A stretch of 64,000 nucleotides of DNA from Paracoccaceae bacterium (GTDB lineage: Bacteria > Pseudomonadota > Alphaproteobacteria > Rhodobacterales > Rhodobacteraceae): the NCBI GenBank assembly GCA_002709405.1, contig PAQV01000057.1, forward strand, positions 62,001 to 126,000, written 5' to 3'. Shown in pieces: positions 1 through 9,568 of this stretch; position 1 is the stretch's first letter, and the number at the start of each line of letters is the position of its first letter. The position numbers and the translations under genes were made by a program. The notes beneath the pieces were generated by a model. It worked only from the letters and a program-made list of their open reading frames with translations. It had not been told where the DNA came from and did not search any database.

Positions 1-361
1 CCAGCCAGACCGACACGCCCCGTTCCGAGATCATCTTGCGGTTGCTTTCGGCCAGGAAAGCCCCGCCGCCGGTCGACAGGATGCCCGAGCGGTCCGACAG
101 CAGGCGGCTGATGACCTGGGCTTCCTTGCGGCGGAAGAAGGCCTCGCCGTCGCGTGCGAAGATTTCGGGGATCGACATGTTGGCCGCGGCCTCGATTTCG
201 GCGTCGCTATCGGCAAAGGCCACGCCCAACCGCTGCGCGAGCGCCTTGCCCACGGCGGTCTTGCCGGCCCCCATCATCCCCACCATGACGACAGTTTTCT
301 TCAACCTTCCCCTGCCCTTCGGCTGCCCGTTTGACACATTTGCGTGCTCATTTCCGCTCAT
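1..361 (-). CDS. aroK: Shikimate kinase, 3' end outside window
   Basis: This enzyme phosphorylates shikimate with ATP in the cytoplasmic pathway to chorismate. About 120 N-terminal residues are visible and the gene runs off the left edge. The Walker A loop reads GMMGAGKTAVG at about residues 29-39. It is followed by the family's shikimate-contact region with DSDAEIE, the FRRKE segment, and the STGGGAF motif that contacts shikimate. The ATG at 361 gives a basic linker of about 20 residues before the first strand (LKKTVVMVG), usual for this family in Rhodobacterales. It diverges from the small membrane protein at 443, so the 80 bp between them should hold both promoters. aroB often follows aroK in this order of bacteria, but that lies outside the window. 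The family call is firm; the exact start is less so. Confidence 0.93.
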   Translation of the reverse strand, partial: MSGNEHANVSNGQPKGRGRLKKTVVMVGMMGAGKTAVGKALAQRLGVAFADSDAEIEAAANMSIPEIFARDGEAFFRRKEAQVISRLLSDRSGILSTGGGAFLAESNRKMISERGVSVWL

Positions 362-442
362 TGCCCTTCAATGACGTGAACTTGTTCGAAAGGCCAGTTA
401 TAGTTTGCCGAAAAAGACACGAAGGCAGGCATAAGGACACCC

Positions 443-592
443 ATGGGCCGTCTATTCAAATTCCTCGTCATCCTGGTGCTGCTGGGATTTGCCGCGTTGA
501 CGGTCTACGCCTATCTCGGGCCGTTCTTCGGCGCCGATTTCTCGGCCCCTCAGGACGAGGTGCGCGAGCCGGTGGCGCTGGATGTGGAATAG
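443..592 (+). CDS. Small single-pass membrane protein, 49 aa
   Basis: This gene of unknown function encodes 49 residues. After the basic start MGRLFKF comes one hydrophobic helix (about residues 6-27, VILVLLGFAALTVYAYLG), then a short acidic tail ending VALDVE. The topology suggests an inner-membrane anchor with the tail outside. An AAGGA ribosome binding site lies 6 bases before the ATG. The stop codon overlaps the ATG proposed for the next gene, which suggests translational coupling. Its place between aroK and the xerD-type gene suggests a conserved member of this neighbourhood rather than a chance ORF. No function can be assigned from the sequence. Confidence 0.7.
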   Translation: MGRLFKFLVILVLLGFAALTVYAYLGPFFGADFSAPQDEVREPVALDVE

Positions 593-2270
593 GCCCGGCG
601 GTCAGATACGGGGGCATGAGCCCCGCGGTCCAAACGGGACCCGGCGCGTGGCCGGTGCGACGACGACGCTGATCGGTGCCGTGCTTGCGGCCTTGGGGGC
701 TCCGGGCGCCGCGCAGGAACCGCTGACCGCCATCGACTGGTTGCGCCGGAACCCGCCGCAGGTGGCGCCGGCCGCCCTGCCCCAGGGTCTGGCGCCGACC
801 GCCGTTCCGACCCCGTTCTCGACGCTGCCCGACCGGGTGGAACCACCGGTGACCGAAGGAATCTCGGCCCCCGAAATCGTCGTCACGCCGCTGGATGCGA
901 CGCCGGTTGCCTTCGGACTGGTGCCGGCGACGGTGACCGGCCTGCCCGCCACCCTGTGGCAGAACAGCCGGGTGGTGACCCTGGCCCGGCTGGTGCGGAC
1001 GGTGCCTGTCCTGCAAAGCCAGGCGATGCAATCGGTGCTTTATACCCTGCTGCTGGCCGAGGCGCAGCCGCCTGCCGACCGCTCTGGCCCTCTGGGCGAC
1101 ACCGAACTGACCCTGGCGATGCTGGACCGGCTGATGGACCTGGGTGCTGTGGAACCGGCCGAGGCGCTGGCCCGGCGGGCCGGTCCCAGCCGCTCGCCCG
1201 AGCTGTTCCGCCGCTGGTTCGACGCCACCCTGCTGACCGGCACCGAAAACGCCGCCTGCGCGACCCTGGCGGCCAGCCCGCACCTGGCCGAGGATTACGC
1301 CCAGCGGATCTATTGCAGCGCCCGGCGCGGAGACTGGCCCGCCGCCGCCCTGATGCTGGACGGGGCGATGGCCCTGGGCGAGGTGCACGACCCGCGCGCC
1401 GCCCTTCTGGAACGCTTCCTTCACGGGGATTTCGACGACAGCGAAGACCCCGACGGGCTGGGCGGGCCGCTGACCCCGCCCATTGCGGTCGATCCGCTGG
1501 ACTTTCGCCTGTACGAGGCCATCGGGGAACGCCTGCCCACCCATTCCCTGCCCCGCGCCTTTGCCCATGCCGACCTGCGCGACGTGGCCGGCTGGAAGGC
1601 CCAGCTGGAGGCCGCCGAACGGCTGGCCCGCACCGGAGCGCTGGGGGCGAACCGGTTTCTGGGCATCTATACCGAACGCGAACCGGCGGCCTCGGGCGGG
1701 GTCTGGGACCGCGTGCAGGCGGTGCAACGGTTTGAAACCGCCCTGGCCACGGGCAGCGGCGCGGCGGTGGCCAAGGCCCTGCGGCCGGCCTGGGATGCCA
1801 TGCGCGCGGCGGGCACCGAGGTGACTTTTGCCACGCTCTTTGCCGGAGAGCTGGCGGTGCATCCGCCCGACAGTGTTTCGGCCCAGGACCTGGCCTGGCG
1901 CATCCGGCTGTTGTCGGACCAGTACGAACGCGCCTCACGCGAAGGGCCGGCCCGCTCTGGCCCCGAGGCGGCCTTCCTGGCCGGGATCGCCCAGGGGGTG
2001 CCCACCGCCGGTCCCTCTGATCCGGACCTGTGGAAGGCCATCGCCGCGGGTTTTGCCGAGGATGCGGGTTTGCCGCGCCAATTGACCGAACTGCACGACA
2101 AGGACGCGCTTGGAGAGTTCATCCTGCGGGCCATTGCCCTCTTTGGCCAGGGCAGCGACGGCAACCCCGAGGCGCTGACCCACGCGCTGGCCGCCTTCCG
2201 GGCGATCGGACTGGAGGACACCGCCCGGCGCGCCTCGCTGCAACTGGTCCTGCTGGAGCCGCGCCGCTGA
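582..2270 (+). CDS. Predicted secreted protein of unknown function
   Basis: The product is about 560 aa and carries an N-terminal export signal: basic residues, then the hydrophobic stretch TTTLIGAVLAALGAPGAAQ, with likely cleavage after GAAQ. The rest is an Ala/Leu-rich, probably helical solenoid-like protein with no catalytic motif I recognise. Two starts are possible. ATG 582 overlaps the previous gene. GTG 648 puts the signal peptide at the very N-terminus and may be the real start. The end is firm: its TGA overlaps the ATG of the xerD-type gene (ATGA), so the two are translationally coupled. A periplasmic scaffold or TPR-like role is only a guess from helix content. Confidence 0.75.
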   Translation: MWNRPGGQIRGHEPRGPNGTRRVAGATTTLIGAVLAALGAPGAAQEPLTAIDWLRRNPPQVAPAALPQGLAPTAVPTPFSTLPDRVEPPVTEGISAPEIVVTPLDATPVAFGLVPATVTGLPATLWQNSRVVTLARLVRTVPVLQSQAMQSVLYTLLLAEAQPPADRSGPLGDTELTLAMLDRLMDLGAVEPAEALARRAGPSRSPELFRRWFDATLLTGTENAACATLAASPHLAEDYAQRIYCSARRGDWPAAALMLDGAMALGEVHDPRAALLERFLHGDFDDSEDPDGLGGPLTPPIAVDPLDFRLYEAIGERLPTHSLPRAFAHADLRDVAGWKAQLEAAERLARTGALGANRFLGIYTEREPAASGGVWDRVQAVQRFETALATGSGAAVAKALRPAWDAMRAAGTEVTFATLFAGELAVHPPDSVSAQDLAWRIRLLSDQYERASREGPARSGPEAAFLAGIAQGVPTAGPSDPDLWKAIAAGFAEDAGLPRQLTELHDKDALGEFILRAIALFGQGSDGNPEALTHALAAFRAIGLEDTARRASLQLVLLEPRR

Positions 2271-3223
2271 TGTCTGCGCCTGCCACCCAGATGCTGTGGA
2301 TTTCGACGTTCCTGGATGCCCAGGCGGCCGAGATGGGGGCCGCGACGAACACCCAGCTGGCCTATGCCCGCGACCTGCGCGACGTCAGCGAATGGATGGC
2401 CGGGCGCGACCTGGATTTCGCCCGGGCCGAGCGCCATGACATCGAGGATTACCTGGTCGGCTGCGATGCCCAGGGCCTGTCCAAGGCGACCCGGGCGCGG
2501 CGGCTGTCGGCGATCCGGCAATTGTACCGGTTCGCCTTCGAGGAAGGCTGGCGCGCCGACAACCCGGCGATCCGCATCCGGGGGCCCGGGAAGGACAAGA
2601 AGCTGCCCAAGACGCTGGAGGTCGACGAGGTCGACCGGTTGCTGGGGGCGGCGCGCTCCGCCGGGCGGACCGAGGCTGACCGTCTGCGCAACACCTGCCT
2701 GATGGAGCTGCTTTACGCGACGGGCATGCGGGTGAGCGAGCTGGTGTCGCTGCCGGTCAGCGCCACGCGGGGCGATCCGCGGATGCTGCTGATCCGGGGC
2801 AAGGGCAACAAGGAACGCATGGTGCCCCTGTCGGGGCCGGCCCGGACCGCCTTGCGCGATTGGCTGACGGCGCGCGATGCGGCCCAGGACGCGGGCCGGG
2901 CCAAGGGGCTGGCGGCCTCGCCCTTCCTGTTCCCGTCGCGCTCGAAAGAGGGCTACCTGACCCGCCACAGGTTCTACCTTCTGATCAAGGAAATCGCCGT
3001 GGCCGCCGGGGTCAGCCCGGCCAAGGTCACGCCCCATACGCTGCGCCATGCCTTTGCCACGCACCTGTTGGCCAACGGGGCCGATCTGCGGTCGATCCAG
3101 ACCTTGCTGGGCCATGCCGACGTGGCGACGACGGAAATCTACACCCATGTGCTGGACGAGCGGCTGAAAGAGCTGGTGCTGGAACATCACCCCCTGGCGC
3201 GTGACGTCGATGCCAAGGCTTGA
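2270..3223 (+). CDS. xerD: Tyrosine site-specific recombinase, XerC/XerD type
   Basis: A 317-aa tyrosine recombinase of the Xer family, which resolves chromosome dimers at dif together with its partner and FtsK. The N-terminal SAM-like core-binding domain spans about residues 8-95. The catalytic domain holds the full set: R154 (TGMRVSEL), K178 (GKGNKE), H256 and R259 (HTLRHAFATH), H282 (LLGHADVATTEIYTH) and the nucleophile Y291. Length and the RHAFATHLL block fit XerC/XerD rather than a phage or integron integrase, and no att-like repeats or cargo genes lie nearby. The ATG overlaps the upstream stop, so it is expressed with the secreted protein. XerD is favoured over XerC from the aroK/corC neighbourhood, an inference. 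Confidence 0.88.
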   Translation: MSAPATQMLWISTFLDAQAAEMGAATNTQLAYARDLRDVSEWMAGRDLDFARAERHDIEDYLVGCDAQGLSKATRARRLSAIRQLYRFAFEEGWRADNPAIRIRGPGKDKKLPKTLEVDEVDRLLGAARSAGRTEADRLRNTCLMELLYATGMRVSELVSLPVSATRGDPRMLLIRGKGNKERMVPLSGPARTALRDWLTARDAAQDAGRAKGLAASPFLFPSRSKEGYLTRHRFYLLIKEIAVAAGVSPAKVTPHTLRHAFATHLLANGADLRSIQTLLGHADVATTEIYTHVLDERLKELVLEHHPLARDVDAKA

Positions 3224-3276
3224 TCCGGGCTGCGCGGATGCCCATAACCAGCCGGTGAAACAAGAAAATCGGGACA

Positions 3277-4584
3277 ATGGAGACAGGTAACTCGGTGCTG
3301 GACACCGCTTTCTGGCTGACCACCGGCGGCATTCTTCTGCTGCTGGTCTTTTCGGCCTTTTTTTCGGGATCCGAAACCGCGCTGACGGCGGCGTCGCGGG
3401 GCAAGTTGCGCAGCCAGGCCGACAAGGGATCGAAGGGCGCGCAAGCTGCCCTGGACATCACCGAGGACAACGAGCGGCTGATCGGGTCGGTCCTGCTGGG
3501 CAACAATCTGGTCAATATCCTGGCGACGTCGCTGGTGACGGCCCTGTTTACGCGGCTGTTCGGCGAAGGCGGGGTGGCGCTGGCCACGCTGGTAATGACG
3601 CTGATGGTGCTGATCTTCGCCGAGGTGCTGCCCAAGACCTATGCGATCACCAATGCCGAAAAGGCGGCGGCGGCAGTGGCTCCGGTGATCCGGCTGGTGA
3701 TCCTGGTGTTCTCGCCCGTGGTGCAGGCCGTGCGGCTGCTGGTGCGCGGGGTGCTGCGGGTGTTCGGCGTGCGGATCGATCCCGACAGCCACGTGCTGGC
3801 GGTGCGCGAGGAAATCGCCGGGGCGCTGCACCTGGGCCATTCCGAGGGGGTGGTGGAAAAGGAGGACCGCGACCGGATCCTGGGCGCTTTGGACCTGGGC
3901 GAGCGGTTCGTCGAAGAGATCATGCTGCATCGCTCGGGGATCGAGATGATCGATGCGGCCGATGCGCCCGAGGCGATCCTGGAGCAGGCTTTGAAGAGCC
4001 CTCACACCCGGTTGCCGGTGTTCCGCGACGAGCAGGAGAACATCATCGGGGTGATCCATGCCAAGGACCTGAGCCGGGCGATGTACGCGCTGATCGGCGG
4101 GCCCGATGGCGACCGGGGGCAGTTGTCGGATTTCGACGTGACGGCGGTGGCGACGCCGCCCTATTTCGTGCCCGAGACGACGACGCTGGACGACCAGATG
4201 CGGGAGTTCCTGCGGTTGCGGACGCATTTTGCCCTGGTGGTCGACGAATATGGCTCGCTCCGGGGGCTGATCACGCTGGAGGACATCCTGGAAGAGATCG
4301 TCGGCGAGATCACCGACGAGTTCGACACCGAGGTGGAGGCGCAGATCGACCGGGCGGAAGACGGCCAGTTCCTGATCGACGGGGCGATGACGATCCGCGA
4401 TCTGAACCGGGCGACGGATTGGGTGCTGCCGGACGAAGAGGCCAATACGGTGGCCGGGCTGGTGATCCACGAGGCGCAGACGATCCCGGTGGTGGGCCAG
4501 GTATTTTCCTTCCACGGGTTCCGGTTCGAGGTGACGGGGCGGGAGGGCAACCGGGTGACGCAGCTGAAGATCCGGCCTTTGTAA
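3277..4584 (+). CDS. CNNM/CBS/CorC_HlyC membrane protein (hemolysin C/CorC family)
   Basis: A 435-aa integral membrane protein of the CorC/HlyC (CNNM) family, linked to magnesium or cobalt efflux in relatives. Order of parts: a CNNM transmembrane domain (about residues 8-190) with SAFFSGSETAL, GNNLVNILAT and FAEVLPKTYA; a CBS pair (about 205-335) with VFRDEQENIIGVIHAKDL and ALVVDEYGSLRGLITLED; and a C-terminal CorC_HlyC domain (about 350-432). It lies 53 bp after the xerD-type gene on the same strand and could share its transcript. Older names call this family hemolysins, but it is best read as an ion transporter. The family is certain; the ion is not visible in the sequence. Confidence 0.9.
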   Translation: METGNSVLDTAFWLTTGGILLLLVFSAFFSGSETALTAASRGKLRSQADKGSKGAQAALDITEDNERLIGSVLLGNNLVNILATSLVTALFTRLFGEGGVALATLVMTLMVLIFAEVLPKTYAITNAEKAAAAVAPVIRLVILVFSPVVQAVRLLVRGVLRVFGVRIDPDSHVLAVREEIAGALHLGHSEGVVEKEDRDRILGALDLGERFVEEIMLHRSGIEMIDAADAPEAILEQALKSPHTRLPVFRDEQENIIGVIHAKDLSRAMYALIGGPDGDRGQLSDFDVTAVATPPYFVPETTTLDDQMREFLRLRTHFALVVDEYGSLRGLITLEDILEEIVGEITDEFDTEVEAQIDRAEDGQFLIDGAMTIRDLNRATDWVLPDEEANTVAGLVIHEAQTIPVVGQVFSFHGFRFEVTGREGNRVTQLKIRPL

Positions 4585-4647
4585 GGGGGCCATGGAGCGG
4601 CTGTGCCCTTTTGGTGGGGTGGGTGCCTTTGGCTGCCGTCGGATGTG

Positions 4648-4671
4648 CGTATTTTTGCAAAGATGAAGATG
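4648..4671 (+). repeat. Intergenic box, copy A
   Basis: Copy A of a recurring intergenic box of about 24 bp, GTATTTTTGCAAAGATGAAG plus flanks. It lies 64 bp after the CorC-family stop, on the same strand as that gene. It differs by only a few bases from the copies at 25392, 25522 (reverse), 29301 (reverse), 30193 and 49671. The remainder of the 264 bp gap 4585-4848 shows no gene. Confidence 0.75.
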
Positions 4672-4848
4672 GGGCGTCTGCTGTTGTCCCGGCGGCGGGA
4701 GCTTGGTTGGGTGCTGGACGAAAGGCCTGGGGCCCGTGCGACCGCAGCGCGCCCGAAGGGGGCGCTGCCATGCCCAACGCCCGGGGTGGCGCGGCGTTGG
4801 CCGCGGTGGCTCGGGGGGCGGGAGCGCCTTGTTTGGAGTTGTGGGCGT

Positions 4849-6318
4849 TCAGATGCCCAGAAGCTGCAGGATCCGGACGCTGAGGGCCGAGATCAGGGCG
4901 GCGGCGGGGGCGGTGATCAGCCAGGCGGCGAGCACGGTCAGGAAATGCGAGCGGCGGACCAGTTTGCGCCGGGCGCGCTCTTGCACCGGCAGGGGGCGCG
5001 CCGTGGCACGTCCGGCGCGGGCACGGCGTTCGGTGTACCATTCCCGGAAGAAGCCCACGCCGAAGACGCTGCCCACCGCGATGTGGGTCGAGCTGACAGG
5101 CAGCCCCAGCGCCGAGGCCGCGATGACCGTGACGGCGGCCGACAGGGCGACGCAATAGGCGCGCATCGGGTTCAGCTTGGTGATCTGGCTGCCGACCATG
5201 GCAATCAGCCGGGGACCGAACAGCACCAGCCCCATCGAGATACCCAGGGCGCCGATCAGCATGACCCAGAAGGGCATCGGCACCTCGGGGCCCAGCTTTG
5301 CCGTGGCCTGGGCATTGACCACCGCGGCCAGGGGGCCCACCGCGTTGGCGACGTCGTTGGCCCCATGGGCAAAGGACAGCAGGGCGGCCGATACCACCAG
5401 GGGCGGCCGGAACAGCACCTTGAGCGAGCGGTTGCGGTTCTCCAGCCCCTCGGACCGGCGGCGGATGACGGGCACCGAAAGCCGCCACAGGACCACGCCC
5501 GTCCCTGCCCCTATCAGCAGCGCCTGGCCGAGGCCGATGGGCACGACATGCGCCAGGGCCTTCATCGACAGGTAGGCCGCGAAGGCCGCGGCCATCACGC
5601 CGATCAGGACGGGCACCCAGGTGCGGGCGGCGGCGATCTTGTCGTCCACGTCGATCACGCGCCACTTGATGAAGGCCAGGATGCCCGCCGCCACCAGCCC
5701 GCCCATCACCGGCGACACGACCCAGCCGACGGCCACGGCACCGATCGTCGGCCAGCTGAGAGACGACAGCCCGGCCGCGGCCAGCCCCGCGCCCAGCACG
5801 CCCCCCACGACGGCATGGGTGGTCGACACCGGCGCGCCGATCCAGGTGGCGATGTTGACCCAGACCGCGGCCGACAGCAGGGCCGCCAGCATCACCCGCA
5901 CCAGGATGCGGCTGTCATCGAAGGCCGCCGGATCGACCAGGCCGGCCGAGATGGTCGTCACCACGTCACGCCCCGCCAGGAGCGCTCCGAGGCTTTCGCA
6001 GACGGCGGCGATGGTGATCGCCCCCAGCATCGACAGGGCCCGGGCTCCGACCGCCGGCCCCATGTTGTTGGCCACGTCGTTGGCCCCGATGTTCAGCGCC
6101 ATGTAGGCCCCAAAGGCGGCGGCGACGATGACGATCAGGCTATGGGAGGCCCCGCCGGCCAGCACCCCGGCGACCAGGGCCGCCAGCGTCACGAAGACCA
6201 GCGACAGGCCGACACCGACCAGCGGCCGCGCCACGTGCATCCCGGCGGCTTCCAGCCGGGCCATGCGGTTCAGGTCGCGGTCAAGCGTCTGCCACCGGTC
6301 GGGGGCGCGGTCTGGCAT
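4849..6318 (-). CDS. pit: Inorganic phosphate transporter, PiT family
   Basis: A 489-aa PiT-family permease that takes up phosphate (or metal-phosphate) across the inner membrane with a cation. The two inverted halves each carry the family signature: GANDVANNMGPAV at about residue 78 and GANDVANAVGPL at about residue 319. Around ten or more hydrophobic segments are visible, with a soluble loop between the halves (about 285-300). An N-terminal cytoplasmic extension of about 35 residues (DRDLNRMARLEAAG) precedes the first helix. I see no PhoU-like DUF47 partner beside it, though such a gene is common in this family. It is convergent with the CorC-type gene across a gap holding repeat box A. Confidence 0.93.
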   Translation of the reverse strand: MPDRAPDRWQTLDRDLNRMARLEAAGMHVARPLVGVGLSLVFVTLAALVAGVLAGGASHSLIVIVAAAFGAYMALNIGANDVANNMGPAVGARALSMLGAITIAAVCESLGALLAGRDVVTTISAGLVDPAAFDDSRILVRVMLAALLSAAVWVNIATWIGAPVSTTHAVVGGVLGAGLAAAGLSSLSWPTIGAVAVGWVVSPVMGGLVAAGILAFIKWRVIDVDDKIAAARTWVPVLIGVMAAAFAAYLSMKALAHVVPIGLGQALLIGAGTGVVLWRLSVPVIRRRSEGLENRNRSLKVLFRPPLVVSAALLSFAHGANDVANAVGPLAAVVNAQATAKLGPEVPMPFWVMLIGALGISMGLVLFGPRLIAMVGSQITKLNPMRAYCVALSAAVTVIAASALGLPVSSTHIAVGSVFGVGFFREWYTERRARAGRATARPLPVQERARRKLVRRSHFLTVLAAWLITAPAAALISALSVRILQLLGI

Positions 6319-6404
6319 GCAGGCCTCCGTTGAGTTTCATCCCCATCCAGCCAGACAAACAGGCCAGTGTGACGGGTCCATGACCCGCCCGCCGATCAAG
6401 GACC

Positions 6405-6887
6405 TCAGGCGGCGGCGGGGGTTGCCAGGCGCTCGGGCAGCGCGTGCAGCAGGTCTTTCAGCCCCAGCTCATCGACCTTGTCCGCGGCATCGGCCGGAGA
6501 GGTCCAGAGCCGGTCGCGCTGGCCGACTTCGGGGTAGGTGTCGTGCACCGTCTTGACCGGGACGGCAAAGACATCGACATCGGTCAGGGCGGGCATGCCA
6601 CCCTTGAGGATCTTGGTGTAGCGGTATTGGCCTAAGCGCCGCGGGGCAGCCGCGTTGCAGGGGCGGACCCCGGCCTCTTCCCAGGCCTCCTGGATCGCTG
6701 CACCAGCGGCATCCAGACCGGCCATCGGCCAGCCCTTGGGCAGCACCCAGCGGCGGGTTTCACGGGAGGTGATCAACAGGACCTGCGGCGCTCCGTCCAC
6801 GATACGGTAGCACAGGGCGGCCACCTGGAACTGGGCCGGACGCCGCAACATCGGCGTGATGAAGCCGTTCAAAAAATCAGTAATCAA
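6405..6887 (-). CDS. NUDIX hydrolase
   Basis: A 160-aa NUDIX hydrolase, expected to cleave a nucleoside diphosphate linked to another group, or a diphosphoinositol-type substrate. The fold begins at FQVAALCYR and the NUDIX helix is GLDAAGAAIQEAWEEAGV. Compared with the consensus GX5EX7REUXEEXGU, the early Glu is Leu and the Arg is Gln, while the metal-binding EEAG is kept. PKGWPM just before it is typical of the diphosphoinositol-phosphatase-like branch. The ORF opens with TTG at 6887; the first ATG, at 6851, would remove 12 residues. No strong ribosome binding site supports either. The substrate is unknown. Confidence 0.85.
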   Translation of the reverse strand: MITDFLNGFITPMLRRPAQFQVAALCYRIVDGAPQVLLITSRETRRWVLPKGWPMAGLDAAGAAIQEAWEEAGVRPCNAAAPRRLGQYRYTKILKGGMPALTDVDVFAVPVKTVHDTYPEVGQRDRLWTSPADAADKVDELGLKDLLHALPERLATPAAA

Positions 6888-7016
6888 AATTCGTACCCAT
6901 TTCCCCTGAATGGAGGTCCCTACAGGATGACGGCGGGTCGCTCAAGATCATCGTGAGGTTGGGTCCGCCTCTCGCGCGGTTTCGCTCAAATATGCCTTAA
7001 AATGAGGCAGGCAAGG

Positions 7017-9440
7017 TCACGCTCGCAGGCGCACGCCGGTCGGATCGAAGGGTGGCTCGGCCAGGATCGTCGCGGGATGGGGCTGGCCCAGGACCATGAC
7101 ATCGACCTGCGTGCCAGGGACCAGATCGTCTTTCAGGAAGGCCAGCGCCAGCGAGGCATCGACCCCGTGCCCGTATGCGCCCGAGGACACCCGGCCGATC
7201 CCCTGCCCCTGGTAAAAGACCGGCTCGCCGCCCGTGGCATCGGCCTGGCTGGCCTCGGTCGCGGCGCGGTCCAGGTGCAGTATGACCATGCGCTCGCGGG
7301 CGGGCCGGGCCATGACCTGAGCAGCTGCATCGCGGTTGAGGAAAGGCTTGTCGAGCTTGACCAGCCCGTGCAGGCCGACCTCTTGCGGCCAGTATTCGGG
7401 CGAGTAATCGCGGCCCCAGGACCCATAGCCTTTCTCGACGCGCAGGGACATCAGGGCCCGGCTGCCCACGGGGCCCGCGCCCAGGGGGGCGGCGGCGTCC
7501 AGCAGGGCGGCGTACAGGGCGGGCTGGTCGGCTTCGGCGCAATGCAGCTCCCATCCCAGGTCGCCGGTGAAGGAAACCCGGATGGCCGTGCAGGCGATGT
7601 CCGCGACGGTGATCTCCTGAACGCGGAAGAAGGGGAAATCGGCAGTTGCGAGCGAGGTGTCGGTCAGGGGCTGCAGCAGGTCGCGCGCCAGCGGGCCCGC
7701 CACGTTGAAGCCGCAGGTGGCGGCGGTGGTGGACCGGAAGGTGGTGCCCGTGGGCAGGGGCACCTGTTTGAAGAAGCGCTGGTGGTAGCGCTCGGCCAGG
7801 CCGGAGCCGACGACCAGGAAGCGGTCCTCGGCCAGGTGGGCGACGGTGAAATCGCCCGCGATGCCCCCGCGCTTGCCGATCAGGGGCGTCAGGCAGCAGC
7901 GGCCCGGGGTGGCGGGCATGGTGTTGGCGAAAAGCGCGTTCAGCCAGTCTTCGGCGCCCGGGCCCTCGACCGCGTAGGTGGCAAAGTTCGAAATGTCGAT
8001 GATGCCCGCCTTGTCACGCAGCATGCGGCATTCGGCGCCGACCGGGGCGTGCCAGTTCTGCCGGGTGAAGCCATTGGTGTCCTGGGTGCCGGGTTCATCG
8101 GCGAACCACAGCGGGTGTTCCCAGCCCGCGTTCAGGCCCATGACGGCGCCCATGGCCAGTTGTGTCTCATATATGGGACGCGTCCGGGCGGGACGGCCGG
8201 CGCTGCGTTCCTCGTTCGGGAAATGGATGGCGAAGCGGTGGGCGTATTGGTCCGCCACGCGGGCGCGGGTAAAGGCGGGCGTGGCCCAATCGCCGAAGCG
8301 GGCCATGTCCCAGGCGAACATGTCGTACTGCATCTCGCCCTCGGTGATCCACTGGGCGGCCATCAGGCCCATGCCGCCCGATTGGGAAAAGCCCGGGATG
8401 ATGCCGTTGCAGCAGAAGTAGTTCGTCAACTCGGGCACCGGGCCGAACAGCACGTTGCTGTCCGGAGACCAGATCATCGGCCCGTTGATCACCCGTTTGA
8501 TGCCGGCCTCGCCGGCGGTGGGCACGCGGGATATGGCGCGCATCATGTTGTCCTCGATGCGTTCGAGGTCATCTGCGAAAAGCTCATGGCCAAAGCCCGG
8601 GGGCGTGCCGTCGACCGCCCACAGGCGCACGTCCCGTTCATAGGCCCCGATCAGCAGCCCCTGCCCTTCCTGGCGCAGGTAATACTCGCCATCGCGGTCC
8701 GCGACCGAGGGTAAGCGCCTGTCCAGAGCGGCGATCTTGGGGATGGTTTCGGTGACGAAATACTGGTGCTCGGTCGGTTGCAGCGGCAGTGTGATCCCGG
8801 CCATCGCCGCCACTTCGCGCCCCCAGAGGCCGGCCGCATTGACCACCCAACCGGTCGCGATGTCGCCCTTGGGCGTGCGCACGATCCAGCTGCCGTCGGG
8901 CTGGGGCTCGGTTGCGGTCACGGGGGTGAAGCGGTGGATCTCGGCCCCCATCTGGCGGGCCCCGGCGGCATAGGCCTGGGTGACCCCCGAGGGATCCACG
9001 TTGCCCCCGTCGGGTTCGTACATGATGCAGCGGATGCCCTCGAAATCGACCAGCGGGTGCAGGCGCTCGGCCTCGTCGCGCGAGATCTCGTGGAAGTTCA
9101 TGCCGTAAAGCTTGGCCTTGGCGGCCTGCAGGCGCAGCTGGTGTTCGCGGGCCTCGGTCTGGGCCAGGTACAACGAGCCCGACTGGAACACTCCGCAGCC
9201 CTGGCCGGTCTCGGCCTCCAGCTGCTTGTAGAGGTTCATCGTGTAGTGCTGCAGCCGCGAGATATTGGTGTTGTCATGCAGCCCGTGGATGTTGGCGGCC
9301 GCGTGCCAGGTCGACCCCGAGGTCAGCTCGTCCCGTTCCAGCAGCACCACGTCGGGCCAGCCGGCCTTGGCCAGGTGGTACAGGATCGAACAGCCGATCA
9401 ATCCGCCGCCGATCACGACGGCCTGGGCATGGGTCTTCAT
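7017..9440 (-). CDS. FAD-dependent oxidoreductase with GcvT domain (dimethylglycine/sarcosine dehydrogenase type)
   Basis: An 807-aa fusion of an N-terminal FAD amine oxidoreductase (about residues 1-390) and a C-terminal aminomethyltransferase (GcvT) domain (about 440-800). The Rossmann motif VVIGGGLIGCSILYH lies near the start. SGSTWHAAANIHG holds the His that covalently carries FAD in dimethylglycine and sarcosine dehydrogenases. The family demethylates N-methyl amino acids and hands the one-carbon unit to tetrahydrofolate. The start is set at ATG 9440 with AGAAGG upstream; an in-frame ATG 24 bases earlier is less likely. It lies downstream of the FMN reductase gene on the same strand. A divergent paralog lies at 12050. 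The real substrate (sarcosine, dimethylglycine or other) is not visible. Confidence 0.9.
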   Translation of the reverse strand: MKTHAQAVVIGGGLIGCSILYHLAKAGWPDVVLLERDELTSGSTWHAAANIHGLHDNTNISRLQHYTMNLYKQLEAETGQGCGVFQSGSLYLAQTEAREHQLRLQAAKAKLYGMNFHEISRDEAERLHPLVDFEGIRCIMYEPDGGNVDPSGVTQAYAAGARQMGAEIHRFTPVTATEPQPDGSWIVRTPKGDIATGWVVNAAGLWGREVAAMAGITLPLQPTEHQYFVTETIPKIAALDRRLPSVADRDGEYYLRQEGQGLLIGAYERDVRLWAVDGTPPGFGHELFADDLERIEDNMMRAISRVPTAGEAGIKRVINGPMIWSPDSNVLFGPVPELTNYFCCNGIIPGFSQSGGMGLMAAQWITEGEMQYDMFAWDMARFGDWATPAFTRARVADQYAHRFAIHFPNEERSAGRPARTRPIYETQLAMGAVMGLNAGWEHPLWFADEPGTQDTNGFTRQNWHAPVGAECRMLRDKAGIIDISNFATYAVEGPGAEDWLNALFANTMPATPGRCCLTPLIGKRGGIAGDFTVAHLAEDRFLVVGSGLAERYHQRFFKQVPLPTGTTFRSTTAATCGFNVAGPLARDLLQPLTDTSLATADFPFFRVQEITVADIACTAIRVSFTGDLGWELHCAEADQPALYAALLDAAAPLGAGPVGSRALMSLRVEKGYGSWGRDYSPEYWPQEVGLHGLVKLDKPFLNRDAAAQVMARPARERMVILHLDRAATEASQADATGGEPVFYQGQGIGRVSSGAYGHGVDASLALAFLKDDLVPGTQVDVMVLGQPHPATILAEPPFDPTGVRLRA

Positions 9441-9568
9441 GAGAGCATCCTTCTGCCTGCCCATGAAGACTTGCCAATTGCAGCGCGCCGGGATCGTCCG
9501 ATCCCGACACGCCCTGTCGTTTTTCGCCGAACCGCACTGTGTTCAGCTGTGGCGTTCCGCCCAGGCGA

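Noticed and set aside
2270-3223. Tyrosine recombinase as the integrase of a genomic island
   Set aside because: The flanks are core genes (aroK, CorC family), length and motifs fit XerC/XerD, and no att repeat or tRNA is nearby.
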